From NCBI GenBank assembly GCA_040403315.1, contig JBBAKX010000002.1, positions 124,001 to 188,000 on the forward strand: 64,000 nucleotides of DNA, written 5' to 3'. Shown here in pieces: positions 27,901-35,800 of the stretch; the stretch's first letter is position 1, and each line of letters begins with the position of its first letter. The notes below the pieces were generated by a model. It worked only from the letters and a program-made list of their open reading frames with translations, ran no database searches and was not told the DNA's origin. The stretch comes from CAMCXT01 sp040403315. Its GTDB lineage: Bacteria; Bacteroidota; Bacteroidia; M30B66. Both the position numbers and the translations under genes were made by a program.

Positions 27901-28743
27901 TTGTTAGACAATTCGTCACTTTCGAATCCTTTAGCAAGTGTAACATCGAGTACAGAATTTATAGTAACTGCCAGTAATGCAGGAAATTGTATAACCCAAG
28001 ACACTGTTCTTATTACTGTGTATGATGTTCCGCTGATCGCGATTAGTTCGGGTGGAACATTTTGCGATGGTGAAGGGGTTGAAATATTTGTTGCTGGCGT
28101 TTCGTCGGTTACTTGGTCGCCTAGTGCAGGGTTGGCCGATCCGAATGCAGCTTCAACCCTTGCAAATCCGAGTATTCCAACAACCTATACGGCTACGTTT
28201 GTTGATGCGAATGGATGTGCTGGAACTGCAGGATCATCCACTGTAATTCCAGGTGATTTGCCAGTTACGGGCTTTACATTCAACCAAATTTCCAACTATG
28301 TTGTGATTTTCGAAAGCGATGTTGAGGCTAACCAAACCACAACTTGGCAGATGAACGGGATCGAATTGTTTGGAGATTCGGTTGCATATGATTTTCCGTT
28401 TGATGACACCTATACGGTGACACAAATAGTGAGCAATCCATGTGGAAACGACACGCTTGAGCTGGATATTGAAGTGATCAAACAAGTTGGTTTTGAGGAT
28501 ATTGATGCAAGTCAATTTAACCTATATCCAAATCCTGCTAGTGAGCATGTATTGATTTCATCAGACAAACAAACTATTTCGGGCGGATTGCTTCAAGTTT
28601 TTAGCGCAGATGGGAAATTGGTTTATCAGGAAAACTTGAAAAATCAAATCTCCATTTTGGATGTTTCAGACTGGTCGTCAGGCTTGTATGAGTTTACCGT
28701 TCAGGTTGATGGTAAAATTTGGAGACGTAAATTTGTTCGATAA
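24913..28743 (+). CDS. giant glycine-rich T9SS-exported protein with Ig-like repeats
   Basis: 1276 residues from ATG 24913 (MRLLLFTIVFSCSIAATAQ signal peptide; an upstream in-frame ATG at 24868 would spoil the signal). Residues about 170-480 are very Gly-rich (NGGGGGNSHNCGGGGGANGG, GGGGGGGAIVIRSSGNIGS) and resemble the Gly-rich autotransporter-like or beta-solenoid parts of surface proteins. Five or six Ig-like repeats of the 'vSNDtTICSGDtvqi' type follow (about 620-1100), then a PKD-like part and a type A sorting domain (FNLYPNPASEHVLISS). Probably a large adhesin or matrix protein. Confidence 0.85.
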   Translation: MRLLLFTIVFSCSIAATAQRGKQGNITVNAANTIVNEYTSSISNAVQGATNVQVAASGLNANSRFPNTLQPGDLIVIVQMQGATISSGDSPTFGEILLYNNAGNYEWAEVKSIPSSTLIELTCGLANNYIASGKVQVIRVPRYNTLTLGAAASITAPAWNGSNGGVVVLEADQTITLNGNNNIDVTGKGFRGGIDITTGVSGYGVQEYATSNADFAAQKGEGIAGFLTEYDTFGGRYGRAAAANGGGGGNSHNCGGGGGANGGDPLQYTGLGNPDNSNANWAQAWNLEFAGFANSISSGGGRGGYSFSGSNQNALTTGPVNSAWGGDYRRDYGGRGGRPLTYASNKVFMGGGGGAGEENVNQGGEGGEGGGIVLVRAFGNITGTGAIKANGGNGDNTSGNVFSGGKDGAGGGGGGGAIVIRSSGNIGSIVIEAKGGNGGIQDVPFGDNEAEGPGGGGGGGYVAVSNAVTSINVVGGNNGTTDSAAMTEFIPNGATRGGAGTSTTATALENLMASPDTLCTAGDAVLVADLIAGATYSWSTSVFGAEEGTGNVLTYSATAGQTMYLSACPLAQTISTVIVFVAPPTAYAGLDFTLCEGASSALVASSNGVFIWNNSASISDVNSLTPVVSPAVSEQFILQASNAQGCVSVDTVEITVQPRLNLTLSNDTTICSGDTIQIQSSGNGLVSWSGSAYLSSTNDASPFVTAAADAEYFALSTADGFCETRDTIAVTVVAKPLVNAGLDQIICEGTTVQLDGSSDATFTWDNVSLLDNPTILNPVASPNNNVDFILVGLNSAGCSSLDTVRITVYPQLTLTVSNDLTICLGDTAQIVAQSTGNIQWTGSGYLSDLNSLTPLISPLADALYIAEVQEAGYCNSRDTVTVTVAALPIVDAGISAQLCAGSSWELNGFAEGTFGWIADATLTSTDVLNPSVSPVVDTWYYLQSIDSNGCEQLDSVLVVVDATLQLSVSNDTTICSGVSVQLAASGATDYTWNNAALLDNSSLSNPLASVTSSTEFIVTASNAGNCITQDTVLITVYDVPLIAISSGGTFCDGEGVEIFVAGVSSVTWSPSAGLADPNAASTLANPSIPTTYTATFVDANGCAGTAGSSTVIPGDLPVTGFTFNQISNYVVIFESDVEANQTTTWQMNGIELFGDSVAYDFPFDDTYTVTQIVSNPCGNDTLELDIEVIKQVGFEDIDASQFNLYPNPASEHVLISSDKQTISGGLLQVFSADGKLVYQENLKNQISILDVSDWSSGLYEFTVQVDGKIWRRKFVR

Positions 28744-28821
28744 AACGTATCGAATACTGTGGTCAATAGTTGTTGTATTGATGGGGCTTTCTGATTAACT
28801 GCAAGAATATTTCACATCCGG

Positions 28822-28852
28822 TTGTCTGATTGCTCGAATTCAGGTAAGTTTG
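28822..28852 (+). promoter_or_regulatory. Bacteroidota-type promoter (-33 TTG, -7 TAAGTTTG)
   Basis: TTG (28822-28824), 20 bases, TAAGTTTG (28845-28852), which fits the TTG / TAnnTTTG consensus of the main sigma factor in this phylum. The predicted start is about 28857-28860, at or next to the ATG of the oligopeptide-binding gene, so the transcript would be leaderless or nearly so. Confidence 0.65.
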
Positions 28853-28859
28853 GGCCTAT

Positions 28860-30626
28860 ATGAACACGTGTAAATCACCCTTTTTATTGTGGGTTTCGGT
28901 TGTGTTGATTTGTGTGCTTTCTGCATGCATCGACAAGCGCGACTTGCATGAAAACACCCTTATAGTTCATATTTTGGCAGAGCCCAAAGGTTTGCATCCC
29001 ACTAACAACAACGATGCGTACCAAAAAATGATCTTTCAATGCACACAAAAGCGTTTGGTGATGATGGATCTCGCGTCGGGAAAAATGGTGCCCGATGTTT
29101 TAGAATCCTTTCCAGAATTATTGTCGGATTCATTAACATACCGCTGTAAAATACGATCAGGCATTCGTTGGGATGATGGCTCCAACTTGAAAGTCGAGGA
29201 CATAATATTTAGTATAAAAGCGATTGTTTGTCCTGGTGTAAACAACCCAGATATCAAGTCAATCTTCAAAAATTTGGAAAATGTTTCTGAAGATCCGATC
29301 GACGATCAGGTATTTTATGTGAAGATGAAGGAACGTTACTTCGACAATTCGAGCATGTTATCGTATGTTGTGGTGCTTCAAGAAAAAGCGTGGGATCCTA
29401 CGGGAATACTAAACAAACAGAGCTTTGCAGTTTTATTCGGAGATCAAGTTACGACCGATGACAAACCGCTTTTCGATCAATTCATTAATAGTTTCAATCA
29501 CAGCGACAAATCGAGGGTGCCGAAATTTTTAAGAGGCTTAGGTCCTTATCAAGTATCCGACTGGCAAACAGGGAGTTCGATCACCTTGACACGCAAATCG
29601 AATTGGTGGGGAAAAACAAGTGGACGGTTGTCGGAGAAGGCATTTCCTGAGCGGATCATCTTTCGTGTGATTCGTGAAATGGAATCGGTTGTATTGGCAT
29701 TGAAGCGGGAGGAAATTGATGTAACATCGGAGCTTTCGGCAGCGGCAATGATTAGGCTTCAGGAGAAAGCGTATTTCAACAGAAATTACAAAACCGATTA
29801 TGTTGGATCCTTTAGTTACACTTACATGGGAATGAACATGCGGCCTGAAAACGGGCGTCACCCCTACTTCGTCGACAAAAGGGTTCGCAAAGCAATGGCG
29901 CATGTTTTACCAGTTGATGAGATAATTGCAGTGATTGCAAAAGGGAAAGCGAATAGAATTGCAGGATTTATACAGCCGGGTCAATTTGAGTACGATGCGA
30001 AGCTTCCATTGATCGATTACAACCATGAGCAAGCGCGAGATTTGTTAGAGGAATCGGGTTGGAAAGATACTGATGGTGACAACATTCGCGATAAAATCAT
30101 CGATGGCAAACGGGTTCCTTTTTCATTTGGTTTATCTTACATGATTTCTCCTGTAACATCCGAAATGGTTAGAATGATCAAGACAGAATTTTACAAAGCG
30201 GGATTGGAAGTTCGACCAGAGCCGATGGAATTTTCTGTTTTCTACCAAAATGCATTTGCACATCAATTTGATGCTATGTTAGGATCGTGGTCTTCGTCGG
30301 CCCTGCCCGAAGATCCTCGTCAGATTTGGCATACAGAAAGTTGGGCAAGCGGAGGAAGTAATTTTGTGGGATTTGGTTCAAGTTATTCTGATTCGTTGAT
30401 TGAGACTGCGAATCGGGAATTGAATCCAGCGGTTAGAAAAGAAATGCTTCAAGAAATTCAGCGTGTGATTTATGAAGAACAGCCATATGTATTTTTATTC
30501 AATGCCACCAGGAAAGTATCAGCACACAAGCGTTTCAAGAACATTTCATTTCATGTTGAACGACCGCATCTACAATTAAATAATCTCGAAATAAATCCAA
30601 ACTGGCAGAATAATTCTCGCGATTAA
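28860..30626 (+). CDS. ABC transporter substrate-binding lipoprotein (OppA/DppA family)
   Basis: 588 residues, lipoprotein signal (VLSACIDKRD). Family 5 extracellular solute-binding features: EPKGLHPTNNNDAYQKMIFQ, then RIRSGIRWDDGS, YFVDKRVRKAMAHVLP and LLEESGWKDTDGDNIRDK. Binds oligopeptides or similar ligands and hands them to the two permeases encoded immediately downstream. Starts next to a good promoter, so this is the head of a three-gene unit. Confidence 0.9.
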   Translation: MNTCKSPFLLWVSVVLICVLSACIDKRDLHENTLIVHILAEPKGLHPTNNNDAYQKMIFQCTQKRLVMMDLASGKMVPDVLESFPELLSDSLTYRCKIRSGIRWDDGSNLKVEDIIFSIKAIVCPGVNNPDIKSIFKNLENVSEDPIDDQVFYVKMKERYFDNSSMLSYVVVLQEKAWDPTGILNKQSFAVLFGDQVTTDDKPLFDQFINSFNHSDKSRVPKFLRGLGPYQVSDWQTGSSITLTRKSNWWGKTSGRLSEKAFPERIIFRVIREMESVVLALKREEIDVTSELSAAAMIRLQEKAYFNRNYKTDYVGSFSYTYMGMNMRPENGRHPYFVDKRVRKAMAHVLPVDEIIAVIAKGKANRIAGFIQPGQFEYDAKLPLIDYNHEQARDLLEESGWKDTDGDNIRDKIIDGKRVPFSFGLSYMISPVTSEMVRMIKTEFYKAGLEVRPEPMEFSVFYQNAFAHQFDAMLGSWSSSALPEDPRQIWHTESWASGGSNFVGFGSSYSDSLIETANRELNPAVRKEMLQEIQRVIYEEQPYVFLFNATRKVSAHKRFKNISFHVERPHLQLNNLEINPNWQNNSRD

Positions 30627-30635
30627 CAATCAACT

Positions 30636-32108
30636 ATGCTAATTTATATCCTCAAACGCTTACTCATGTTTATCCCAACTTTGTTGGTGATATCATTGTT
30701 GGCGTTTGTGATTAGCATTCATGCACCTGGAGATCCTGTTGATCAATTGGTATCAGGCAGTGAGCTAAATGAAATTCAAGCAAGAGGCTCTGATGTTGGC
30801 GTTTACAAAGCGCAAGTGCGGGAGAAACTAGGATTGAATTTGCCAGTCTTTTACGTGAGCATGGAAACTTTAGCCGACATTGATTCGGTTCATCGGATTG
30901 CAGATGCTGATCAGCGAGAAGTATTGGTGCGAATAAGTCGTAAGACTGGAAATCCGGAGGGAACGATAGCATGGCATCATTTGATGTTGCGCACTGAAAC
31001 CTTGGCAGAGAAATTTGATCCAAGCTCAGTAAAATTAAGCAGTACAGGATATTTGAGTCAGGTTTCTAGAATTAAATCACTGCTAAAAATGACCAGTAGA
31101 ACTACCGACGACGGCCTTCGTCTTCAGCGAGTAGATTCTTTGGAAGCTTTATTTTCGACTACCTCTGGCATGTCGGAGATACGCACTTCATGGCTAGAAA
31201 GTGAGCTTTCGTTGAAGCAACTTCGCGAGAATAGTGTTTGGTGGAAGCAATGGATTCCATCGCTAGAAGTGCATGGCTTTAAAAACCAATACCATCTGTG
31301 GTTATTTGGAAATGGCAAAGATCGAAAAGGTTTGATATCAGGCGATTTTGGGATTTCTTACCGCGATGGCCAACCGATTTCCGACAGGATTGGCGCCAGA
31401 ATGAAATGGTCTATAGTAATTGCATTGGGTTCACTTGCCTTGGCATGGATCATAAGTATTCCACTAGGTTTATTGGCAGCGCTTTACTCCGGTGGATGGT
31501 TCGATAAAATTTCGGGTTGGATTGTTTTTTCATTTTGGTCTATCCCGTCTTTTTTCACCGCTACCTTGTTGTTGATCTTTTTTTCAAATCCCGATTTCCT
31601 AGATTGGTTTCCCACAGGAGGCGTTAAAGATCCTTCTCTTTTTAATCCAGAATGGCCTGTTTGGAAACGCTTGTTGCATTACATTCCGTATTTGATTTTG
31701 CCTGTGGCTACTTATACATTAACCGCATTAGCATTTTTATCTAGGCAGGTAAGGTCGGGTGTTCAATCAGAAATGATGAAAGATTACATTCGAACTGCAC
31801 GCGCAAAAGGCGTTTCGGAGTATCGAATCGTAACACGTCATGCATTCAGAAATTCATTGATTCCTTTGATCACAATTATGGGTCAATATCTCCCAGCAGT
31901 TTTTGGAGGCTCAGTCATTATTGAAACGATTTTCTCAATACCGGGAATGGGTTTAGAGATTTACGAGAGTATCATCAGCAACGACTATCCGATGATTGTT
32001 ACTGTGTTTACCTTGTTCGGCTTTATGACCATGTTAGGTTTTTTATTGTCAGACATTGGTTATGCCTTAGCAGATCCACGAATTCGATATTCAGGTAAAA
32101 AACAATGA
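30636..32108 (+). CDS. ABC transporter permease (OppB/DppB family), with long insert
   Basis: 490 residues, against about 310-340 for typical OppB. The normal start (MLIYILKRLLMFIPTLLVIS, APGDPVDQLVSG) and the permease core (SDRIGARMKWSIVIALGSLA, then RTARAKGVSEYRIVTRHAFR with the EAA-like loop) are separated by about 190 residues of soluble sequence (about 45-235). Such inserts are known in Bacteroidota versions. Ten bases after oppA-like, 4-base overlap with the second permease. Confidence 0.88.
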   Translation: MLIYILKRLLMFIPTLLVISLLAFVISIHAPGDPVDQLVSGSELNEIQARGSDVGVYKAQVREKLGLNLPVFYVSMETLADIDSVHRIADADQREVLVRISRKTGNPEGTIAWHHLMLRTETLAEKFDPSSVKLSSTGYLSQVSRIKSLLKMTSRTTDDGLRLQRVDSLEALFSTTSGMSEIRTSWLESELSLKQLRENSVWWKQWIPSLEVHGFKNQYHLWLFGNGKDRKGLISGDFGISYRDGQPISDRIGARMKWSIVIALGSLALAWIISIPLGLLAALYSGGWFDKISGWIVFSFWSIPSFFTATLLLIFFSNPDFLDWFPTGGVKDPSLFNPEWPVWKRLLHYIPYLILPVATYTLTALAFLSRQVRSGVQSEMMKDYIRTARAKGVSEYRIVTRHAFRNSLIPLITIMGQYLPAVFGGSVIIETIFSIPGMGLEIYESIISNDYPMIVTVFTLFGFMTMLGFLLSDIGYALADPRIRYSGKKQ

Positions 32109-33424
32109 TGCGCTTTCCCTTTTTAAATTCCATAAGAAGTTGGTTGCGCGAAATGAAAAAGCGCAAAGGCAATAAATTCGCCTTGTATTTTCTTACAGTG
32201 ATGCTTGGAATAGGTCTTTTTTCGAGCATCTTGGCAACAGACCAGCCACTTTTCACTTATTACAAAGGCAATTGGTGGTTTCCAGCATTTACTGCAGTTT
32301 GGAATAAATCAAGAGTTGAAACAGTGGTTGATGAAAAAACAGGCATTAAAGAAACCTTGCAGTTCGACATACTTCAGTGGAAAGAAATGGATCTTGATAT
32401 TGTGATTTGGGCACCGATACCGTGGAGTCCAGATAAGCCAGATCCATTAAACCGCGATTATACTGGGCCATTTAGCAAGCAATACACAAAAAAACCAAGT
32501 GGAGAAATTGTTGAATCGCCTTGGTACAAAAGACATCATCTAGGCACGAACCAATTAGGCAACGATGTGTTTTCTGGGCTAATTCATGGTGCAACCATTT
32601 CGATTCAAATCGGATTGTTTTCGGCATTTATTGCAGGAATTATTGGTTTGTTATTGGGTGCACTTTCAGGATATTTTGGAGATGATCGATTAAGATTAAG
32701 CAGAGCATCCTTAATATTTTCAATTCCAGGCTTGTTTGTTGGATATTTCTGGGCCTTCCAAGTAAGAAGTTATGCATTAACCGATGCCCTTAAAGCTGGA
32801 TTTATTTCGATTATACTTCAGGTGCTATGGAGCATTGTACTCATGCTTCTTATGGTATTGTGCTTTTTCTATTTGGGGAAATTATTTTCACGGGTAAAAT
32901 GGCTCGGCAAAACCATGATTTTCCCTTTCGACAATGCTATTCAAAGGGTTACCGAAGTATTTATTTCGATGCCTCGATTGCTTGTAATCCTAACCATTGC
33001 AGCAGTTTTTAGAGAGAAGAGCATTGCTATGGTGATCACCATTATTGGCATTACTCACTGGACAAGCATTGCACGGTTTACACGTGCAGAAATGTTCAAG
33101 GTTAGAGATTTAGAATATGTTGAAGCAGCAAGAGCTTTGGGTTATCCTTGGTACAGAGTAATTCTTCGACACGCTTTGCCCGGAATCACAAGACCAGCAA
33201 TGATTGAGATTATATTTTTGATTTCTGGGAGTATATTAATTGAAAGCAGCTTGTCGTTTTTGGGGATTGGTGTTCCTGACAATATTGTAACCTGGGGATC
33301 TATTTTAAACTCAGGCAGACTGCAAGTAGACGCTTGGTGGATGGTTGTTTTTCCAGGATTGTTTATTTTCATGACTATTCTAAGTTTGAATATTATAGGA
33401 GATTCTTTCAGAAAGGATCGATAG
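32105..33424 (+). CDS. ABC transporter permease (OppC/DppC family)
   Basis: 439 residues with the OppC core (HHLGTNQLGNDVFSGLIHGA, SIQIGLFSAF, EAARALGYPWYRVILRHALP EAA loop, SSLSFLGIGVPDNIVTWGSI) and an extended periplasmic loop near the N-terminus (about 55-150). Overlaps the preceding permease by ATGA. No OppD/OppF ATPase gene follows; the next 790 bases are non-coding repeats. The transporter must use ATPases encoded elsewhere. Confidence 0.88.
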   Translation: MMRFPFLNSIRSWLREMKKRKGNKFALYFLTVMLGIGLFSSILATDQPLFTYYKGNWWFPAFTAVWNKSRVETVVDEKTGIKETLQFDILQWKEMDLDIVIWAPIPWSPDKPDPLNRDYTGPFSKQYTKKPSGEIVESPWYKRHHLGTNQLGNDVFSGLIHGATISIQIGLFSAFIAGIIGLLLGALSGYFGDDRLRLSRASLIFSIPGLFVGYFWAFQVRSYALTDALKAGFISIILQVLWSIVLMLLMVLCFFYLGKLFSRVKWLGKTMIFPFDNAIQRVTEVFISMPRLLVILTIAAVFREKSIAMVITIIGITHWTSIARFTRAEMFKVRDLEYVEAARALGYPWYRVILRHALPGITRPAMIEIIFLISGSILIESSLSFLGIGVPDNIVTWGSILNSGRLQVDAWWMVVFPGLFIFMTILSLNIIGDSFRKDR

Positions 33425-33447
33425 CAAAATTGATTAGGCTTGATAAT

Positions 33448-33603
33448 TTATCCGTTTCAAGCCGATTATAATCGATTATAACCGTTTAAATAGGGCTGAA
33501 TCTTCTAGAATTTCGTTTCCTTGCAGCGGGGAGGGGCCGATGGTATGCCCAACAAAATTAATTGCATTTTGTCAAGGAAAAGATTTCCACAAATAATGTG
33601 AAT
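33448..33603. repeat. 156-bp direct repeat, copy 1
   Basis: About 96% identical to 33775-33930 with no length difference. It contains a perfect 16-bp palindrome TTATAATCGATTATAA (33466-33481), a GC-rich box CAGCGGGGAGGGGCCGATGG, TTTCCTTG/CAAGGAAA arms that can pair across about 50 bases, and the string GCCCAACAAAATTAATTGC. No ORF. Lies 24 bases after the OppC stop. Confidence 0.85.
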
Positions 33604-33774
33604 TGTAGAAATCTAATTATTTCAAACGTTTTCAATAAAACTAAATACGCAAATCCTTGCTGTTAAAAATCCAGCAAGAATAGACCATACCAAGCTTGAA
33701 AATCATTGAAGATACCATCAGGAAGGATCGGTAAGATGTATTTTGAACACTTGAAAGTTCAGTTTGAAAATTCC

Positions 33775-33930
33775 TTATCCGTTTCAATCCGATTATAATC
33801 GATTATAACCGTTTAAATAGGGCTGAATCTTCTAGAATTTCTTTTCCTTGCAGCGGGGAGGGGCCGATGGTGTGCCCAACAAAATTAATTGCATTTTGTC
33901 AAGGAAAAGATTTCCACAAATACTGTGAAT
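33775..33930. repeat. 156-bp direct repeat, copy 2
   Basis: Second copy, 327 bases downstream of the first, with palindrome at 33793-33808 and arms TTTTCCTTG / CAAGGAAAA complete. Just before it, CATCAGGAAGGATCGGTAAG (about 33717) mirrors the last codons of OppC (RKDR-stop), suggesting that the unit was duplicated together with the 3' end of the permease gene. The remaining spacer 33931-34180 has nothing I can name. Confidence 0.85.
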
Positions 33931-34180
33931 AGCGAAACTCCAAAATTGAGAGTATAATTTCAATGCTGAAGATTTCCACCTAGATACTGGTTCTTATTAA
34001 AACAGGTCATTAAACAATTTGAAATCAAACTACAATTTGTTGGTCACTACTGAAGAGTAATATCGACATTAATGAAAAATCTATTATTTGAATGCCTTTT
34101 GTTAAAACCATCTATTACAGTGGCAAATCATATTTACATTAGTTTTTTTTGGAGAAGTGACAATTCAAGTACAAATCTTT

Positions 34181-34196
34181 ATCGTAATATTGCAAT
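34181..34196. promoter_or_regulatory. candidate ArsR operator
   Basis: ATCGTAATATTGCAAT, an imperfect 16-bp palindrome (6 of 8 positions symmetric) 14 bases before the ArsR-type gene ATG. Position and AT-rich dyad form are typical of autorepressed ArsR/SmtB operators. Confidence 0.5.
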
Positions 34197-34210
34197 TATA
34201 AAATACAAAC

Positions 34211-34543
34211 ATGGGCGCTACAAAGACATCATATTTTACCGATGAACAGAACTCGATAGCGATCATTACCAAAGCTTTAGGTCACCCTGCTAGGATTGCA
34301 ATCATTGACTATTTACTTAAAGTGGATGCCTGCATTTGTGGTGACATAGTAAATGAATTGCCATTAGCACAGCCTACAGTGTCCCAACATTTGAAGGAGC
34401 TCAAAAATGCTGGACTTATTAAAGGGGAAATAGAAGGCAATACCATTTGTTACTGCATAAATAATGAAGCTATCGCAGAACTTCAAAATTACCTAGCAAA
34501 AATGTCGATCAAATTAGAGAACATGAAAAATAATTGTTGCTAA
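34211..34543 (+). CDS. ArsR/SmtB-family metal-sensing repressor
   Basis: 110 residues with a winged-helix core: KALGHPARIAIIDYL, CICGDIVNELPLAQPTVSQH, LKELKNAGLIKGEIEGNTIC. Cysteines at DACICGD in the DNA-reading region and a terminal CC are placed as in As(III)/Sb(III) sensors. Typical repressor of its own operon. Here it heads a short arsenic-type operon with a 17-base gap to the DUF6428 gene and a palindrome just upstream. Confidence 0.9.
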   Translation: MGATKTSYFTDEQNSIAIITKALGHPARIAIIDYLLKVDACICGDIVNELPLAQPTVSQHLKELKNAGLIKGEIEGNTICYCINNEAIAELQNYLAKMSIKLENMKNNCC

Positions 34544-34560
34544 CCAATAACTATTAAAAA

Positions 34561-35028
34561 ATGAAATTATCTGAAATAAAAAATCTTCTAAGCACTGCTG
34601 ATGCGGTGAGCTTTGAACTTCAAGATGGAACTATGGTTCCAGAAAACTTTCACGTTACTGAAGTTGGCGTAATTACTAAACACTTCATTGATTGTGGTGG
34701 AACTATTAGAAATGAAAAGGTTGCGAACTTCCAATTGTGGGATGCAAACGACTTTGATCACCGTTTAAAACCACAGAAACTGTTGAATATTATTGAGTTA
34801 TCTGAAAAGGTTCTCGGCATGGAGGACTTAGAAATTGAAGTAGAGTACCAATTAAATACCATCGGGAAATTTGATTTAGAATTCGATGGAAAACACTTTG
34901 TTTTAATTTCAAAGAAAACAGCTTGTTTAGCTTCTGATACTTGTGGAATTCCGCAAGAAAAAATGAAAGTGAGTTTATCTGAAATTCAAAATCAAAACTC
35001 TTGTAAGCCCGGCGGAGTTTGTTGTTAA
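34561..35028 (+). CDS. DUF6428-family protein of arsenic operons
   Basis: 155 residues. LSTADAVSFELQDGTMVPEN, FHVTEVGVITKHFIDCGGTI and LWDANDFDHRLKPQKLLNII are hallmarks of a small protein regularly found between arsR and an arsenate-reductase-like gene in Bacteroidota. It ends in a Cys-rich tail (CKPGGVCC) that could bind a metalloid. Biochemical role unknown. Cytosolic. Confidence 0.8.
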   Translation: MKLSEIKNLLSTADAVSFELQDGTMVPENFHVTEVGVITKHFIDCGGTIRNEKVANFQLWDANDFDHRLKPQKLLNIIELSEKVLGMEDLEIEVEYQLNTIGKFDLEFDGKHFVLISKKTACLASDTCGIPQEKMKVSLSEIQNQNSCKPGGVCC

Positions 35029-35042
35029 ATAAAATCACAAAA

Positions 35043-35753
35043 ATGAAAACCTACAAAAAAACAATCATTTTGACCTTATGCATTTTAAGTGCATTCACTA
35101 TTTTTTCTTATAAAAAAATGGAAAAAATAGAATTATTCCCAAAGCTATCTTCCTATTGCAGTAAGCTTCCAGATGAGTTTAGTCAAATACCTGAAGATAG
35201 AAAAGAAGACTTAAAAGCCATTGCTGATTTTATTTCGGAAAAAAGAAATGAGCACAAGCCCGTTAATTTACTTTTCGTTTGCACAAGCAACTCACGAAGA
35301 AGCCACATGTCGCAAGTATGGTCGCAAATTGCTTCTTACTTTTATGGTATAGATAGCGTCTACACATTTTCGGGTGGAACAGAACAAACCCGTGTAAACA
35401 TTAATGCCATTAATGCCCTAACAAGAACAGGTATAGAAATTTACTCTAATAATCAAGGCGACAATCCATTAAGATATTTAAAGGTTGGTGATAACATAAA
35501 TCCTTGGGTTATCTTTTCGAAGAAATATACAGATTCTACGAATCCCAAAAGCAATTTTGCTGCAATTATGGTTTGTACTGAAGCCGATCAAGCTTGTCCA
35601 ATTGTGGAAGGCGCCGATTTAAGAATTGGCTTGCCTTTTCAAGATCCAAAAGAATTTGATAACTCGCCACTAAAGGAATCAAAATACGACGAACGTTGCC
35701 GACAAATTGCAAGAGAAATGTTTTATGTAATGGCTTTAGCATCGAAAAAATAA
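35043..35753 (+). CDS. exported low-molecular-weight phosphatase / ArsC-like arsenate reductase
   Basis: 236 residues from ATG 35043. N-terminal hydrophobic segment (TIILTLCILSAFTIFSY, about 6-22) precedes an LMW-PTPase domain with the CX5R loop VCTSNSRRSHMSQ near residues 80-92. C-terminal ICTEADQACP-type cysteines (MVCTEADQACPIVEGAD) could serve the disulfide relay of thioredoxin-linked ArsC. Last gene of the ars-like operon. The leader is odd, since arsenate reductases normally work in the cytosol. No arsenite efflux gene follows. Confidence 0.8.
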   Translation: MKTYKKTIILTLCILSAFTIFSYKKMEKIELFPKLSSYCSKLPDEFSQIPEDRKEDLKAIADFISEKRNEHKPVNLLFVCTSNSRRSHMSQVWSQIASYFYGIDSVYTFSGGTEQTRVNINAINALTRTGIEIYSNNQGDNPLRYLKVGDNINPWVIFSKKYTDSTNPKSNFAAIMVCTEADQACPIVEGADLRIGLPFQDPKEFDNSPLKESKYDERCRQIAREMFYVMALASKK

Positions 35754-35800
35754 AACACTCAATAATTCGGCATAATACATAAACATATTAAAACAGCCTT

